From NCBI RefSeq assembly GCF_001425665.1, contig NZ_LMCX01000002.1:434001-498000 (forward strand): 64,000 bases of DNA, in the 5' to 3' direction. Below are positions 1 to 8,757 of this stretch, in pieces; within the stretch, counting starts at the first letter, position 1, and every line of letters starts with the position of its first letter. Source of the DNA: Yonghaparkia sp. Root332. GTDB lineage: Bacteria > Actinomycetota > Actinomycetes > Actinomycetales > Microbacteriaceae. Made by a program: the position numbers and the translations under genes. The notes under the pieces are model-generated. The model saw nothing but the letters and a program-made list of their open reading frames with translations, was not told the origin of the DNA and made no database searches.

Positions 1-41
1 AACTAATGAGCGACTCGAAATGAGTTTCGTCAACCCCTAAC

Positions 42-67
42 GGTCCGCCCCTGCCTGGGAGCGGACC
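42..67 (+). promoter_or_regulatory. small inverted repeat upstream of infB
   Basis: A 7-bp perfect stem (GGTCCGC at 42-48, GCGGACC at 61-67) with a 12-nt loop lies 15 bp before the infB start. It could end the gene upstream of the window or fold in the infB leader. There is no T-tract, so the role is open. Confidence 0.35.
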
Positions 68-82
68 CCAGACAGGAGAATT

Positions 83-2779
83 GTGGCTGGAAAACCACGC
101 GTGCACGAGATCGCGAGCGAGCTCGGCATCGAAAGCAAGGTCGCCCTCGAGAAGCTCAAGGAGCTCGGCGAGTTCGTCAAGGGACCGTCGTCGACGATCG
201 AGCCCCCCGTGGCGCGCAAGCTGCGCCAGGCGCTCGAGGCCGCTGGTGTGACCGCGACCAAGGTCGCTGCCGCGCCCGCCGCGAAGCCCGCGGCCAAGCC
301 GGCGACCCCCGCGGCCCCCAAGGCGCCCGAGGCCGAGGCCCCGGCGGCGCCCGCTCCCGCGGCGCCCGTCGCGCCGGCCGCCCCGGCGGCCCCCGCGGCT
401 GAGGCCGCGCCCGCCGACGCCCCGCAGGCGGAGGCGAAGCCCGCCGACGCGAAGCCGGCCGGTCCCGCGGCTCCTGGCGCCCCGCGCCCGGGCAACAACC
501 CCTTCGCCTCGCAGCAGGGCATGGCCCGCCCCGGCCAGCCCCGCCCGGGCAACAACCCCTTCTCGTCGACGCAGGGCATGCCCCGCCCCGGCGGCGGCGC
601 GATCCCGCGTCCGACGGCCCCGCGCCCGGGCGCCCCGCGTCCCGGCGCCCCGCGTCCCGGGTCGCCGCGCCCCGGTGCCCCGCGCACCAACGCGCCGTTC
701 CAGGCGCGCACGGGCGGCCCCGGTCGTCCCGGCGGCGCCGGTGGCGGCGGCTTCCAGCGCCCCGGCGGCGCTCCCGGCGGCGGCTTCAGCGGCCCCCGAC
801 CCGGTGGCGGCGGTCGCGGTCGCGGCCCCGGCGGCGGCACGGCGGGCGCCTTCGGTCGTGGCGGCGGCAAGAGCAAGGCTCGCAAGTCGAAGCGGACGAA
901 GCGGCAGGAGTTCGAGATGCGGGAGGCGCCGTCGGTCGGTGGCGTCAGCGTTCCCCGCGGCGACGGCAAGACGGTGGTCCGTCTGCGCCAGGGCGCCTCG
1001 ATCACCGACTTCGCCGACAAGCTCGAGACCATCAGCGGCATGAACTGCCCTCCGGGCAACCTCGTGACCGTGCTGTTCCACCTCGGTGAGATGGCCACGG
1101 CGACCGAGTCGCTCGACGGCGCGACCTTCGAGGTGCTCGGCGCCGAGCTGGGCTGGCGCATCGAGATCGTCTCGCCCGAGGACGAGGACAAGGAGCTCCT
1201 GGAGGGCTTCGACATCGACCTCGACGAGGTCGACGACGAGGAGGACCTCGTCATCCGTCCGCCCGTGGTCACCGTCATGGGCCACGTCGACCACGGAAAG
1301 ACCAAGCTGCTCGACGCGATCCGCGAGGCGAACGTCGTCGCGGGCGAGGCCGGTGGCATCACCCAGCACATCGGTGCGTACCAGGTCTGGACGGAGCACG
1401 AGGAGATCGAGCGCGCCATCACCTTCATCGACACCCCGGGTCACGAGGCGTTCACCGCCATGCGCGCCCGTGGTGCGCAGGTGACCGACGTCGCGATCCT
1501 GGTGGTCGCGGCCGACGACGGCATCATGCCGCAGACGGTGGAGGCGCTCAACCACGCCCAGGCCGCCGGCGTCCCGATCGTCGTCGCGGTCAACAAGGTC
1601 GACAAGGAGGGGGCCAACCCCGCCAAGGTGCGCCAGCAGCTCACCGAGTTCGGTCTGGTCGCCGAGGAGTACGGCGGCGACACGATGTTCGTCGACGTCT
1701 CGGCGCTGCAGAAGAAGGGCATCACCGAGCTTCTCGACGCCGTTCTCCTGACGGCGGATGCCGGGCTCGACCTGCGCGCCAACCCGGCCCGCGACGCCCG
1801 CGGCGTCGCGATCGAGGCCCGACTCGACAAGGGTCGCGGCTCGGTCGCCACCGTGCTCATCCAGGCGGGAACGCTGCGCGTCGGCGACCCGATCGTCGCG
1901 GGCACGGCCTACGGCCGCGTGCGGGCGATGACGGACGAGAACGGCGAGAAGGTCGACGAGGCCTACCCCTCGCGACCCGTGCAGGTGCAGGGTCTGTCGA
2001 GCGTTCCGCGCGCCGGCGACACCTTCATCGTCACGGACGACGACCGCACGGCCCGACAGATCGCCGAGAAGCGCGAGGCCGCCGAGCGCAACGCCTCGCT
2101 CGCCAAGGCGCGCAAGCGCATCAGCCTGGAGGACTTCACCAAGGCCCTCGAGGACGGCAAGGTCGAGTCGCTCAACCTCATCATCAAGGGTGATGTCTCC
2201 GGTGCCGTCGAGGCGCTCGAGGAAGCCCTGCTCAAGATCGAGGTCGACGACAGCGTGCAGCTGCGCATCATCCACCGCGGTGTGGGTGCCGTGACCGAGA
2301 GCGACGTCAACCTCGCGACGATCGACAACGCGATCATCGTGGGCTTCAACGTCCGGCCCGACACGAAGGCGCGCGAGCGCGCTCAGCGCGAGGGCGTCGA
2401 CATCCGGTTCTACTCGGTCATCTACGCCGCGCTCGAGGAGATCGAGAACTCGCTCAAGGGCATGCTCAAGCCCGAGTTCGAGGAGGTCCAGTCGGGTGTC
2501 GCCGAGATCCGCGAGATCTTCCGCTCGTCGAAGTTCGGCAACATCGCCGGTGTCATCGTGCGGTCGGGAACGATCACGCGCAACGCCAAGGCGCGCGTCA
2601 TTCGCGAGGGCGTCGTCGTCGGCGACAACCTCGCGATCGAGTCGCTGCGCCGGTTCAAGGACGACGTCACCGAGGTCCGCACGGACTTCGAGGCCGGTAT
2701 CGGCCTGGGCAAGTTCAACGACATCCAGATCGGCGACGAGATCGAGACGATCGAGATGAAGGAGAAGCCGCGCGTCTGA
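83..2779 (+). CDS. infB: translation initiation factor IF-2
   Basis: IF-2 is the GTPase that places initiator fMet-tRNA on the 30S subunit and promotes 50S joining. The 898-residue product has an IF2_N module near residues 4-55, then an Ala/Pro/Lys- and Gly/Arg-rich low-complexity stretch to about 275, typical of actinobacterial IF-2. A second N-terminal module precedes the G domain, with GHVDHGKT at 400-407, DTPGHEAF near 449 and NKVD near 503, and the C-terminal beta-barrel modules follow. The start is the GTG at 83, preceded by GACAGGAG; this gives the conserved beginning [11 protein letters not shown]. rbfA lies downstream, as usual in the nusA-infB-rbfA cluster, but a strong hairpin separates the two. 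Confidence 0.98.
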   Translation: MAGKPRVHEIASELGIESKVALEKLKELGEFVKGPSSTIEPPVARKLRQALEAAGVTATKVAAAPAAKPAAKPATPAAPKAPEAEAPAAPAPAAPVAPAAPAAPAAEAAPADAPQAEAKPADAKPAGPAAPGAPRPGNNPFASQQGMARPGQPRPGNNPFSSTQGMPRPGGGAIPRPTAPRPGAPRPGAPRPGSPRPGAPRTNAPFQARTGGPGRPGGAGGGGFQRPGGAPGGGFSGPRPGGGGRGRGPGGGTAGAFGRGGGKSKARKSKRTKRQEFEMREAPSVGGVSVPRGDGKTVVRLRQGASITDFADKLETISGMNCPPGNLVTVLFHLGEMATATESLDGATFEVLGAELGWRIEIVSPEDEDKELLEGFDIDLDEVDDEEDLVIRPPVVTVMGHVDHGKTKLLDAIREANVVAGEAGGITQHIGAYQVWTEHEEIERAITFIDTPGHEAFTAMRARGAQVTDVAILVVAADDGIMPQTVEALNHAQAAGVPIVVAVNKVDKEGANPAKVRQQLTEFGLVAEEYGGDTMFVDVSALQKKGITELLDAVLLTADAGLDLRANPARDARGVAIEARLDKGRGSVATVLIQAGTLRVGDPIVAGTAYGRVRAMTDENGEKVDEAYPSRPVQVQGLSSVPRAGDTFIVTDDDRTARQIAEKREAAERNASLAKARKRISLEDFTKALEDGKVESLNLIIKGDVSGAVEALEEALLKIEVDDSVQLRIIHRGVGAVTESDVNLATIDNAIIVGFNVRPDTKARERAQREGVDIRFYSVIYAALEEIENSLKGMLKPEFEEVQSGVAEIREIFRSSKFGNIAGVIVRSGTITRNAKARVIREGVVVGDNLAIESLRRFKDDVTEVRTDFEAGIGLGKFNDIQIGDEIETIEMKEKPRV

Positions 2780-2791
2780 TGACGCCGGCCA

Positions 2792-2824
2792 CGGGCCCCC
2801 GCCTCCACGCGAGGCGGGGGCCCG
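2792..2824 (+). terminator. hairpin terminator after infB
   Basis: A perfect 14-bp GC stem (2792-2805 with 2811-2824) with a 5-nt loop starts 13 bp after the infB stop. There is no clear T-run, as is common in high-GC actinobacteria. It may reduce rather than abolish read-through into rbfA. Confidence 0.7.
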
Positions 2825-2860
2825 TCCCACTACCCGCACCACCAGCAAGGGGAAGAAGAC

Positions 2861-3328
2861 ATGGGTGAGAGCCCCCGCGTCCGCAAGGTCGCCGACCGCA
2901 TCCACGAGGTCATCGCCAAGCGCCTCGAGCGCGGCATCCGCGACCCCCGCATGGGGTTCGCGACGATCACGGCGGTCCAGGTGACGGGCGACCTCCAGCA
3001 CGCGAGCGTCTTCTACACCGTCTACGGCACCGATGAGGAGCGCGCCGATACGGCCGCGGCGCTCAAGGCGGCGACGGGGATGCTCCGCACCGAGGTCGGG
3101 CGCAACCTGAACACACGGCTCACGCCGTCGCTCGAGTTCATCCTCGACGGGGTGCCCGAGAACGCCGCGGCCATCGAGGCGCTGCTGCGCGAGGCGCGCG
3201 AGCGGGATGCCCGGACGGAGGCGGAGGCCGCCTCCGCCGAGTACGCCGGCGACCCCGACCCCTACGTCAAGCCGCGCGAGTTCGACGAGGACGACGACGA
3301 CCTCGACGAGGAGCCCGCGGCGCGCTGA
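2861..3328 (+). CDS. rbfA: 30S ribosome-binding factor A
   Basis: RbfA is a small KH-fold protein that binds 30S precursors and assists maturation of the 5' end of 16S rRNA. The 155-residue product has the family core from about residue 4 (RVRKVADRIHEVIAKRLE), the DPRMGFATIT segment, and a very acidic C-terminal tail of Asp/Glu after about 125, which is common in actinobacterial versions. The ATG at 2861 follows a good ribosome-binding site (AAGGGGAAGAAG). Position after infB supports the call. No truB follows; the next genes run in the opposite direction. Confidence 0.96.
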   Translation: MGESPRVRKVADRIHEVIAKRLERGIRDPRMGFATITAVQVTGDLQHASVFYTVYGTDEERADTAAALKAATGMLRTEVGRNLNTRLTPSLEFILDGVPENAAAIEALLREARERDARTEAEAASAEYAGDPDPYVKPREFDEDDDDLDEEPAAR

Positions 3329-3376
3329 GCCGCGCGCACGGCCCCGGAGGCGGCCCTGCTCCGGAGACCGACCCGC

Positions 3377-3550
3377 CTACTCGGAGATCTCGAGCGCGCT
3401 CCCGCCGAGAACGAGCGAGGCGACCATGACGACGAGCGAGCCGCCGATGATGAGCGCGCCCATGATGCCGAGCACGCCCAGCAGGGCGCCTTCGAGCACG
3501 CCGACCCTCTGCGTCGACTCGGAGGGGGTGGGGGTGCCGGGCAGCGTCAT
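3377..3550 (-). CDS. small single-span membrane protein
   Basis: A 57-residue product beginning MTLPGTPTPSESTQRVGV. The N-terminal part is hydrophilic and rich in Pro, Thr and Ser; one or two hydrophobic segments follow from about residue 20 to 52, with Gly-rich helices such as LLGVLGIMGALIIGG. The ATG at 3550 has GAGGAG about 7 nt upstream on the minus strand. It sits convergent to rbfA with 48 bp between the stops. No function is recognised. The good ribosome-binding site and clean hydrophobic pattern argue for a real gene. Confidence 0.6.
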   Translation of the reverse strand: MTLPGTPTPSESTQRVGVLEGALLGVLGIMGALIIGGSLVVMVASLVLGGSALEISE

Positions 3551-3726
3551 CGCGGACTCCTCGTGCGGTGCGGCCCTCGAGCGCGAGGGCGGGGTGGTCG
3601 GGGGAGCGGTGAGCCGCTCACGAGCATCCTGATCATTGTCGCTGATGAACGCCTGCGCGACGCGCGCGAGGGGTACGGGCTGCGGTCGGGTCGCGTCGTC
3701 CGTCGGGTCGCGTCGTCCGTCAGGTC

Positions 3727-5037
3727 TCAGGCGCCGCTCGCCGCGTGCTCGTCGGCCGATTCCGGCAGCCGGCGCATGCGCAGCAGCGGTGAGAGCACGA
3801 CGAACCCCGAGCCGAGGAGCATGCCGACGAGCGCGATCTGCAGGGTCGTCGCGATGCCGAGCTGGGCGGCGAGGACGCCGGAGAGCACGCCGGCGATCGG
3901 CATGACTCCCCACACGACGAACCGGATCGACGCGTTCATGCGCCCGAGCAGCGGCAGGGGGCAGATGCGCTGGCGGAAGCTCACCTGCGCGATGTTGTAG
4001 ACGAGCACGGCGATCGCGCTGAGCGCCTGACCGAGAATGAGCAGGGGGATGGCCGCGGCAGGCAGGAGCGGCATGAGCACGATCGGGATGAGGCCGACGA
4101 CGCCGAGCAGGGCCGCGACAGGGATGATCGTGCCCTCGCCGATGAGCGCGCTCAGTCGCGCCGCGACGATCGCGCCGACGATGCCGCCGATCGCGCCGAC
4201 GGCGGTGGCGATGCCGAAGATCTCGGGGCCCAGCCCGAGGTCGCGCAGCACGAGGAGGGGCAGCATCGTGAGCCCGATCGTGGCGAAGAAGTTCGTCGAC
4301 GCGGTGCAGAGCGTGATCGCGCGCAGCAGCCGGTTGCCGAAGACGAAGCGCAGCCCCTCGGCGATCTCGACGCGCAGCGGGCGGCGGTCCTCCTTCGGGC
4401 GCGCGACCTCGTCGTCGCGCACGGTCGCGAGCATGATGAACGAGCCCAGGTAGGTCGCGGCCGTCGCGGCGAGGAGCACGGGCGCCTGCACGATCGTGAG
4501 CAGCAGACCGCCGAGCGCGGGCCCGCCGACGCCCGCGAGCTGCGCGGTCGACTCGAGCTTGCCGTTCGCGTCGGCGATGCGCTCGCGCGGCACGAGCACG
4601 GGGATGTAGCTCTGGTAGGCGATGTCGAAGAAGACGGTCGCGACGCCGACGACGACGGCGAACAGGATGAGGTGCCAGACCTCGAGCACTCCCGCCCACC
4701 ACAGCAGCGGCACGGCGGCGAAGGCGACCACGCGCACCGCGTTCGCGCGCATCATGATGGGGCGCTTGCGGGCCCGGTCGATCCACGCGCCGGCGGGGAG
4801 GCCGACGACGAGGAAGGCGAGCGTTCCCGCCGCGCCGAGCAGGCCGACCTCGACCTCGTCGGCGCCGAGCAGCACGATCGCGAGCACGGGCATCGCGAGG
4901 AACCCGAGCTCGCTGCCCAGCTGGGCTCCCGCCTCGCCTCCCCAGAACCGCAGGAAGTTCGGGCGTCGCCACAGCGTCCGCGCGGCGTCGGGAGGGGCCG
5001 GGGGAGCGGGGGCGGTCGCGGGGGTCTCGGAGCTCAC
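3727..5037 (-). CDS. MFS transporter (drug-exporter type)
   Basis: A 436-residue membrane protein with about twelve hydrophobic segments. The first begins after RRPNFLRFWGGEAGAQLGSE, a start typical of the DHA3/MefA-like branch of the major facilitator superfamily. The cytoplasmic loop GAWIDRARKRPIMMRAN near residue 85 corresponds to the MFS loop 2-3 motif. Such proteins export drugs or metabolites by proton antiport; the substrate cannot be told from sequence. The gene starts with GTG at 5037 and is divergent from an ArsR-like regulator 80 bp away, an arrangement that suggests local control by that regulator. Confidence 0.85.
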   Translation of the reverse strand: MSSETPATAPAPPAPPDAARTLWRRPNFLRFWGGEAGAQLGSELGFLAMPVLAIVLLGADEVEVGLLGAAGTLAFLVVGLPAGAWIDRARKRPIMMRANAVRVVAFAAVPLLWWAGVLEVWHLILFAVVVGVATVFFDIAYQSYIPVLVPRERIADANGKLESTAQLAGVGGPALGGLLLTIVQAPVLLAATAATYLGSFIMLATVRDDEVARPKEDRRPLRVEIAEGLRFVFGNRLLRAITLCTASTNFFATIGLTMLPLLVLRDLGLGPEIFGIATAVGAIGGIVGAIVAARLSALIGEGTIIPVAALLGVVGLIPIVLMPLLPAAAIPLLILGQALSAIAVLVYNIAQVSFRQRICPLPLLGRMNASIRFVVWGVMPIAGVLSGVLAAQLGIATTLQIALVGMLLGSGFVVLSPLLRMRRLPESADEHAASGA

Positions 5038-5104
5038 AGCGGCCAGTCTGCCGCCACCGATTGAGAAGTGTCAATCGGTTCTTCCCGCGCGCCCGCCGAC
5101 GCAC

Positions 5105-5110
5105 TACCGT
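5105..5110 (+). promoter_or_regulatory. -10 element of a leaderless promoter (HTH regulator)
   Basis: TACCGT fits the actinobacterial TANNNT -10 consensus and lies 7 nt before the ATG at 5118, so transcription should begin at or next to the start codon. No purine-rich ribosome-binding site precedes that ATG, which agrees with a leaderless mRNA. Confidence 0.6.
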
Positions 5111-5117
5111 GGTCGCC

Positions 5118-5678
5118 ATGAGCAGCGAGGATGCCCGCGATCGGGCGGCGAGGCGCGCCCTGTCGTCGCCGCTGCGGCTCCGCATCCTCCGCTACTGCCT
5201 GTACGAGTCCCACTCGAACCGCGAGATCGCCGTGCAGTTCGGCCTCAACCCCGGGACGAGCCTGCACCACGTGCGCACGCTCGTCGACACGGGCTTCCTC
5301 GCCGCCGAGGAGGGGCGCCCCGGGCGGCGCGGGAGCGTGGAGATCCCGTACCGCGCGACGGGCAAGTCGTGGGATGCCCCGACCGACGGCACCGGAGACC
5401 TCCTCATTCGCACCTTCCTCGAGGAGATCGAGGGGCGCGACCTCGACGAGCTCTTCATGGTGCGCATGGGCTTCAAGCTGCGCCCCGAGCGGCTGGAGGA
5501 GCTGCAGCGCCGGCTCGTCGACCTCGTGCTCGAGTTCCACGGCTCGCCCGACGACGACGGCGAGCTCTCGAGCCTGTTCATCGCCGGGCACCCGGAGGAG
5601 CGACCGGCGGACCGGCCGGCGGAGCGGCCGGAGCCGGAGGCGCGGCCCGAGCGCCGTCAGGAGCCGGGCAGCGCGTAG
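5118..5678 (+). CDS. ArsR-like winged-helix transcriptional regulator
   Basis: A 186-residue protein, starting MSSEDARDRAARRALSS. Residues about 12-75 form a winged helix: SPLRLRILRYCL leads into the recognition region EIAVQFGLNPGTSLHHVRTL, and the wing follows at GFLAAEEGRPGRRGS. This is the ArsR-type HTH seen in many actinobacterial MFS-linked repressors. The C-terminal 30 residues are a Pro/Glu/Arg tail without predicted structure. The ATG at 5118 is preferred because a TACCGT hexamer lies 7 nt upstream. It probably controls the divergent exporter. Its 3' end overlaps the convergent mutY gene by 22 bp. Confidence 0.82.
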   Translation: MSSEDARDRAARRALSSPLRLRILRYCLYESHSNREIAVQFGLNPGTSLHHVRTLVDTGFLAAEEGRPGRRGSVEIPYRATGKSWDAPTDGTGDLLIRTFLEEIEGRDLDELFMVRMGFKLRPERLEELQRRLVDLVLEFHGSPDDDGELSSLFIAGHPEERPADRPAERPEPEARPERRQEPGSA

Positions 5679-6544
5679 CCCTCCTCGCGCGAGCCGGTCG
5701 CGAGGCAGTCGGCGAGCAGGCCGGCCAGGGCGCGCTCGCGCTGCACGGCATCCGCCCAGACCCCGTCGAGGATCTCCGCCGGGACCGGCCCGTCCGCGTG
5801 GCGCAGCTCGCGCATGATGAGGCCGCGCACCTGGCGGTCGCTGCCCTCGAAGCGCGCCTGCCGCGGCGCGCGCGGCCCGTCGTAGTCGGGGTAGCCGGCC
5901 GCGCGCCAGGCGCACAGCGCGGCGAGGGGGCACGCGTCGCAGCGGGGGGCGCGGGCGACGCACACGACCTGGCCGAGCTCCATGAGTCCGGCGTTCATGA
6001 GCCGGGCATCCGCGGCGTCGTCGGGGAGGAGGGCCTCCATGTCGGCGAGATCCGCGCGGGTGCGGGCCGGGCCCGCCGCGCCCCGGCCGTGGATCGCGCG
6101 CGCGATGACGCGGCGCGTGTTGACGTCGACCACGGGCGCCCTGACCCCGAACGCGAAGCTCGCGACGGCGCGCGCGGTGTAGTCGCCGATGCCGGGGAGC
6201 GCGAGCAGGGCATCCACGTCAGCGGGCACCTCGCCGCCGTGCCGCTCGCTGATCGCGACCGCCGCGGCGTGCAGGTTGAGGGCGCGGCGGGGGTAGCCGA
6301 GGCGATCCCAGGCGCGCACCGCCTCGGCGGGGGAGTCGCTCGCGAGCGCGTCGGGGCTGGGCCAGCGCGCGAGCCACTGCTCGAGCCGCGGGATGACGCG
6401 CGCGACCGGGGTCTGCTGCAGCATGATCTCGCTCACGAGCACGCCCCACGGCGAGAAGCCCGGCGCGCGCCATGGCAGGGGCCGAGCGTTCGCGAGGAAC
6501 CACGGGATGACGCGCGCGCTGGGGGAGGACTCGGCGGCCGTCAC
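5657..6544 (-). CDS. mutY: A/G-specific adenine DNA glycosylase
   Basis: MutY removes adenine mispaired with 8-oxoguanine. The 295-residue product shows the substrate-pocket region EIMLQQTPVARV with its catalytic Glu, the helix-hairpin-helix LPGIGDYTARAVASFAFG, the catalytic Asp in VVDVNTRRVIAR, and the [4Fe-4S] ligand pattern C-x6-C-x2-C-x5-C in VCVARAPRCDACPLAALC. After the cluster only about 75 residues remain, so the MutT-like 8-oxoG-sensing C-terminal domain is short or absent compared with E. coli MutY (350 residues). Start is GTG at 6544, 6 nt from a TAGGCT hexamer on the minus strand, so the mRNA is probably leaderless. It is divergent from a P-loop kinase and shares its -10 palindrome. 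Confidence 0.95.
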   Translation of the reverse strand: MTAAESSPSARVIPWFLANARPLPWRAPGFSPWGVLVSEIMLQQTPVARVIPRLEQWLARWPSPDALASDSPAEAVRAWDRLGYPRRALNLHAAAVAISERHGGEVPADVDALLALPGIGDYTARAVASFAFGVRAPVVDVNTRRVIARAIHGRGAAGPARTRADLADMEALLPDDAADARLMNAGLMELGQVVCVARAPRCDACPLAALCAWRAAGYPDYDGPRAPRQARFEGSDRQVRGLIMRELRHADGPVPAEILDGVWADAVQRERALAGLLADCLATGSREEGYALPGS

Positions 6545-6550
6545 GGGGCA

Positions 6551-6560
6551 AGCCTAGGCT
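6551..6560. promoter_or_regulatory. palindromic bidirectional -10 element (mutY / kinase)
   Basis: AGCCTAGGCT is a perfect palindrome, so each strand reads TAGGCT, a good TANNNT -10 hexamer. On the plus strand it is 6 nt before the ATG at 6567; on the minus strand it is 6 nt before the GTG at 6544. The two hexamers overlap by the central TA, so only one polymerase can open this site at a time. Neither start has a ribosome-binding site, consistent with two leaderless divergent transcripts. Confidence 0.7.
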
Positions 6561-6566
6561 GGCGCG

Positions 6567-7214
6567 ATGAGCGAGACCCGACGCGCTCTCCTGGAGCAGC
6601 TGGCCGACGACCTGCAGGCCGCGCACCCCCGCGGGCGCGCGCTCGTCGCGATCGACGGCGTCGACGGCGCCGGCAAGACGACGTTCGCCGACGCGTGGGC
6701 GGCGGTGCTGCGTGAGCGCGGCGTGCACGTGCTCCGGGCGACGGTCGACGACTTCCTGCGGCCGAAGGTCGAGCGGTACGCGCGGGGTCGCGACTCGGCC
6801 GAGGGGTACTACCGCGACTCGATCGACGTCGCCGCGCTCCGGGCGGCGCTCGTGGAGCCCTTCCGCTCGGGGGCGGACTCGGTCGCGCTCGCCGTGTTCG
6901 ACCACGAGCACGACGCGCCCCTCGAGGTGCGCGAGCGGAGCATCCCCGCCGATGCCGTCCTCCTGATCGACGGCATCTTCCTGCATCAGCCCGAGCTGCG
7001 CGGCCTCTGGAACCGGTCGATCTGGCTCGACGTCCCGCCCGAGGTGCGCGATGCGCGGCTCGTGGCGCGCGACGGCGAGGGCAGCCTCGCGCCGCGGTAC
7101 AGCGAGGGGCAGTACCTCTACCAGAAGGAGGCGAACCCGCGTCGGGCGGCGACGATCGTCGTCGACAACAGCGATGCGGCCCACCCGCGCCAGGTCTTCG
7201 ACGACTTCTGCTGA
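6567..7214 (+). CDS. uridine kinase-like P-loop NTPase
   Basis: A 215-residue protein of the uridine kinase/phosphoribulokinase fold. The Walker A motif is GVDGAGKTTFAD, near residue 32; VDDFLRPKVERYARGRDSAE is the substrate-side loop, YYRDSIDVAAL follows it, and DAVLLIDGIFLHQPEL carries the Walker B-like strand. Such enzymes phosphorylate nucleosides or small hydroxyl compounds; the substrate here is unknown. The start ATG at 6567 is placed by the TAGGCT hexamer 6 nt upstream. It is divergent from mutY and followed after 50 bp by an SDR gene with its own promoter. Confidence 0.85.
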   Translation: MSETRRALLEQLADDLQAAHPRGRALVAIDGVDGAGKTTFADAWAAVLRERGVHVLRATVDDFLRPKVERYARGRDSAEGYYRDSIDVAALRAALVEPFRSGADSVALAVFDHEHDAPLEVRERSIPADAVLLIDGIFLHQPELRGLWNRSIWLDVPPEVRDARLVARDGEGSLAPRYSEGQYLYQKEANPRRAATIVVDNSDAAHPRQVFDDFC

Positions 7215-7253
7215 CGCGCTCGCGCGGCACCGAGGGCACTCAGCCTCGCCGCC

Positions 7254-7259
7254 TAGCGT
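7254..7259 (+). promoter_or_regulatory. -10 element of a leaderless promoter (SDR gene)
   Basis: TAGCGT lies 6 nt before the ATG at 7266, with no ribosome-binding site between. Its spacing is the same as at the mutY/kinase, DUF2207 and Nudix starts. Confidence 0.6.
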
Positions 7260-7265
7260 GGGCGC

Positions 7266-8735
7266 ATGCGCGTACTCGTCACCGGAGCGACCGGCTACAT
7301 CGGCGGGCGGCTCGTGCCCCGACTGCTCGAGGCGGGCCACGACGTCCGCGTCTTCGTCCGCGACCCCGACCGCCTGCGCGAGGTGCCGTGGGGCGACGAG
7401 GTCGAGGTCGCCACGGGCGATCTGCAGCGCTCCAGCGACGTGCGCGCGGCGGTGTCGGGCATCGACGTCCTCTACTACCTCGTGCACTCCATGGCGAGCT
7501 CGGGCGACTTCGAGGAGACCGAGCAGCGCATCGCGCGCACCGTCGCGACCGAGGCGAGGGCCGCGGGCGTCGGGCGCATCGTCTACCTCGGCGGGCTCCA
7601 CCCCGACGGCCCGCTCTCGCGCCACCTGCGCAGCCGCAAGGAGGTCGGCGACATCCTGCTCGGCAGCGGCGTGCCGACGATCGCGCTCCAGGCGGGCGTC
7701 GTCATCGGGTCGGGCTCGGCGAGCTTCGAGATGATCCGGCACCTGACCGAGGTGCTGCCGTACATGCCGGCGCCGAAGTGGGTGCGCAACTTCATCCAGC
7801 CGATCGCCGTGCGCGACGTCCTCCACTACCTGATCGAGTCGGCGACGCTGCCGGCGACCGTCAACCGCGCCTTCGACATCGGCGGGCCCGACGTGCTGCG
7901 CTACGGCCAGATGATGAACGGGTACGCGGTCGAGGCGGGGCTCAAGCAGCGCCCGATCGCGAGCCTGCCCGTGCTCACGCCGTATCTCGCGAGCCAGTGG
8001 GTCAACCTCGTCACGCCCATCCCGCGCGCGCTCGCCGTGCCGATCATCTCGAGCCTGCAGTACGACGCGGTCATGCGCGAGCACGACATCGACGGTGTGA
8101 TCCCGCCCCCGCCCGGCGGACTCACGGGCTACCGGCTCGCCGTCCGGTACGCGCTCGCGAAGATGCGCGAGGGCGAGGTCGAGACGAGCTGGCGCAACGC
8201 CGCCGTGCAGGGCGCGCCGAGCGACCTGCTGCCGAGCGACCCCGACTGGAGCGGCCACACCGTCTACACCGACCTGCGCGAGCTCGACACGCCCGCGCCA
8301 CCGGAGGCCCTGTGGGCGGTCGTCGAGGGCATCGGCGGCGACAACGGCTGGTACTCGCTGCCCGTCGCGTGGGCCGCGCGCGGCTGGCTCGACAAGCTCG
8401 TCGGCGGTGTCGGCCTTCGGCGCGGGCGCCGAGACCCGGACCGCCTGGCCCCCGGGGACGCGCTCGACTTCTGGCGCGTCGAGCAGATCGACCGCGGCCG
8501 GTTCCTGCGGCTGCGGGCCGAGATGAAGGTCCCGGGCCGCGCCTGGCTCGAGTTCACCGTCCTGCCCCGCCCGGGCGGCGGGTCGACTCTCCGCCAGCGC
8601 GCGATCTTCTTCCCCTCCGGCCTCGGCGGGCGCCTGTACTGGTTCGCGATCGCGCCGTTCCACGACGTGATCTTCGCCGGCATGGCATCCTCGATGGCGA
8701 AGACCGCCGTCTCGGGCCGCCCGGTCCGACGCTGA
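7266..8735 (+). CDS. NAD(P)-binding SDR protein with DUF2867 domain
   Basis: A 489-residue two-domain protein. Residues 1-~290 are an atypical short-chain dehydrogenase: the dinucleotide-binding loop VTGATGYIGGRL is at the very N-terminus, FVRDPDRL follows the second strand, and the region LYYLVHSM replaces the usual catalytic tetrad area. The C-terminal ~160 residues (after VYTDLRELDTPAPPEALW) match the DUF2867 type, a lipid-binding-like alpha/beta domain. This fusion is common in actinobacteria, where the biochemical role is unproven; a quinone- or lipid-related redox function is often suggested. The start is fixed by the TAGCGT hexamer 6 nt upstream. Confidence 0.85.
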   Translation: MRVLVTGATGYIGGRLVPRLLEAGHDVRVFVRDPDRLREVPWGDEVEVATGDLQRSSDVRAAVSGIDVLYYLVHSMASSGDFEETEQRIARTVATEARAAGVGRIVYLGGLHPDGPLSRHLRSRKEVGDILLGSGVPTIALQAGVVIGSGSASFEMIRHLTEVLPYMPAPKWVRNFIQPIAVRDVLHYLIESATLPATVNRAFDIGGPDVLRYGQMMNGYAVEAGLKQRPIASLPVLTPYLASQWVNLVTPIPRALAVPIISSLQYDAVMREHDIDGVIPPPPGGLTGYRLAVRYALAKMREGEVETSWRNAAVQGAPSDLLPSDPDWSGHTVYTDLRELDTPAPPEALWAVVEGIGGDNGWYSLPVAWAARGWLDKLVGGVGLRRGRRDPDRLAPGDALDFWRVEQIDRGRFLRLRAEMKVPGRAWLEFTVLPRPGGGSTLRQRAIFFPSGLGGRLYWFAIAPFHDVIFAGMASSMAKTAVSGRPVRR

Positions 8736-8757
8736 CGGCGTCGCGAGGGGGCTCGCC

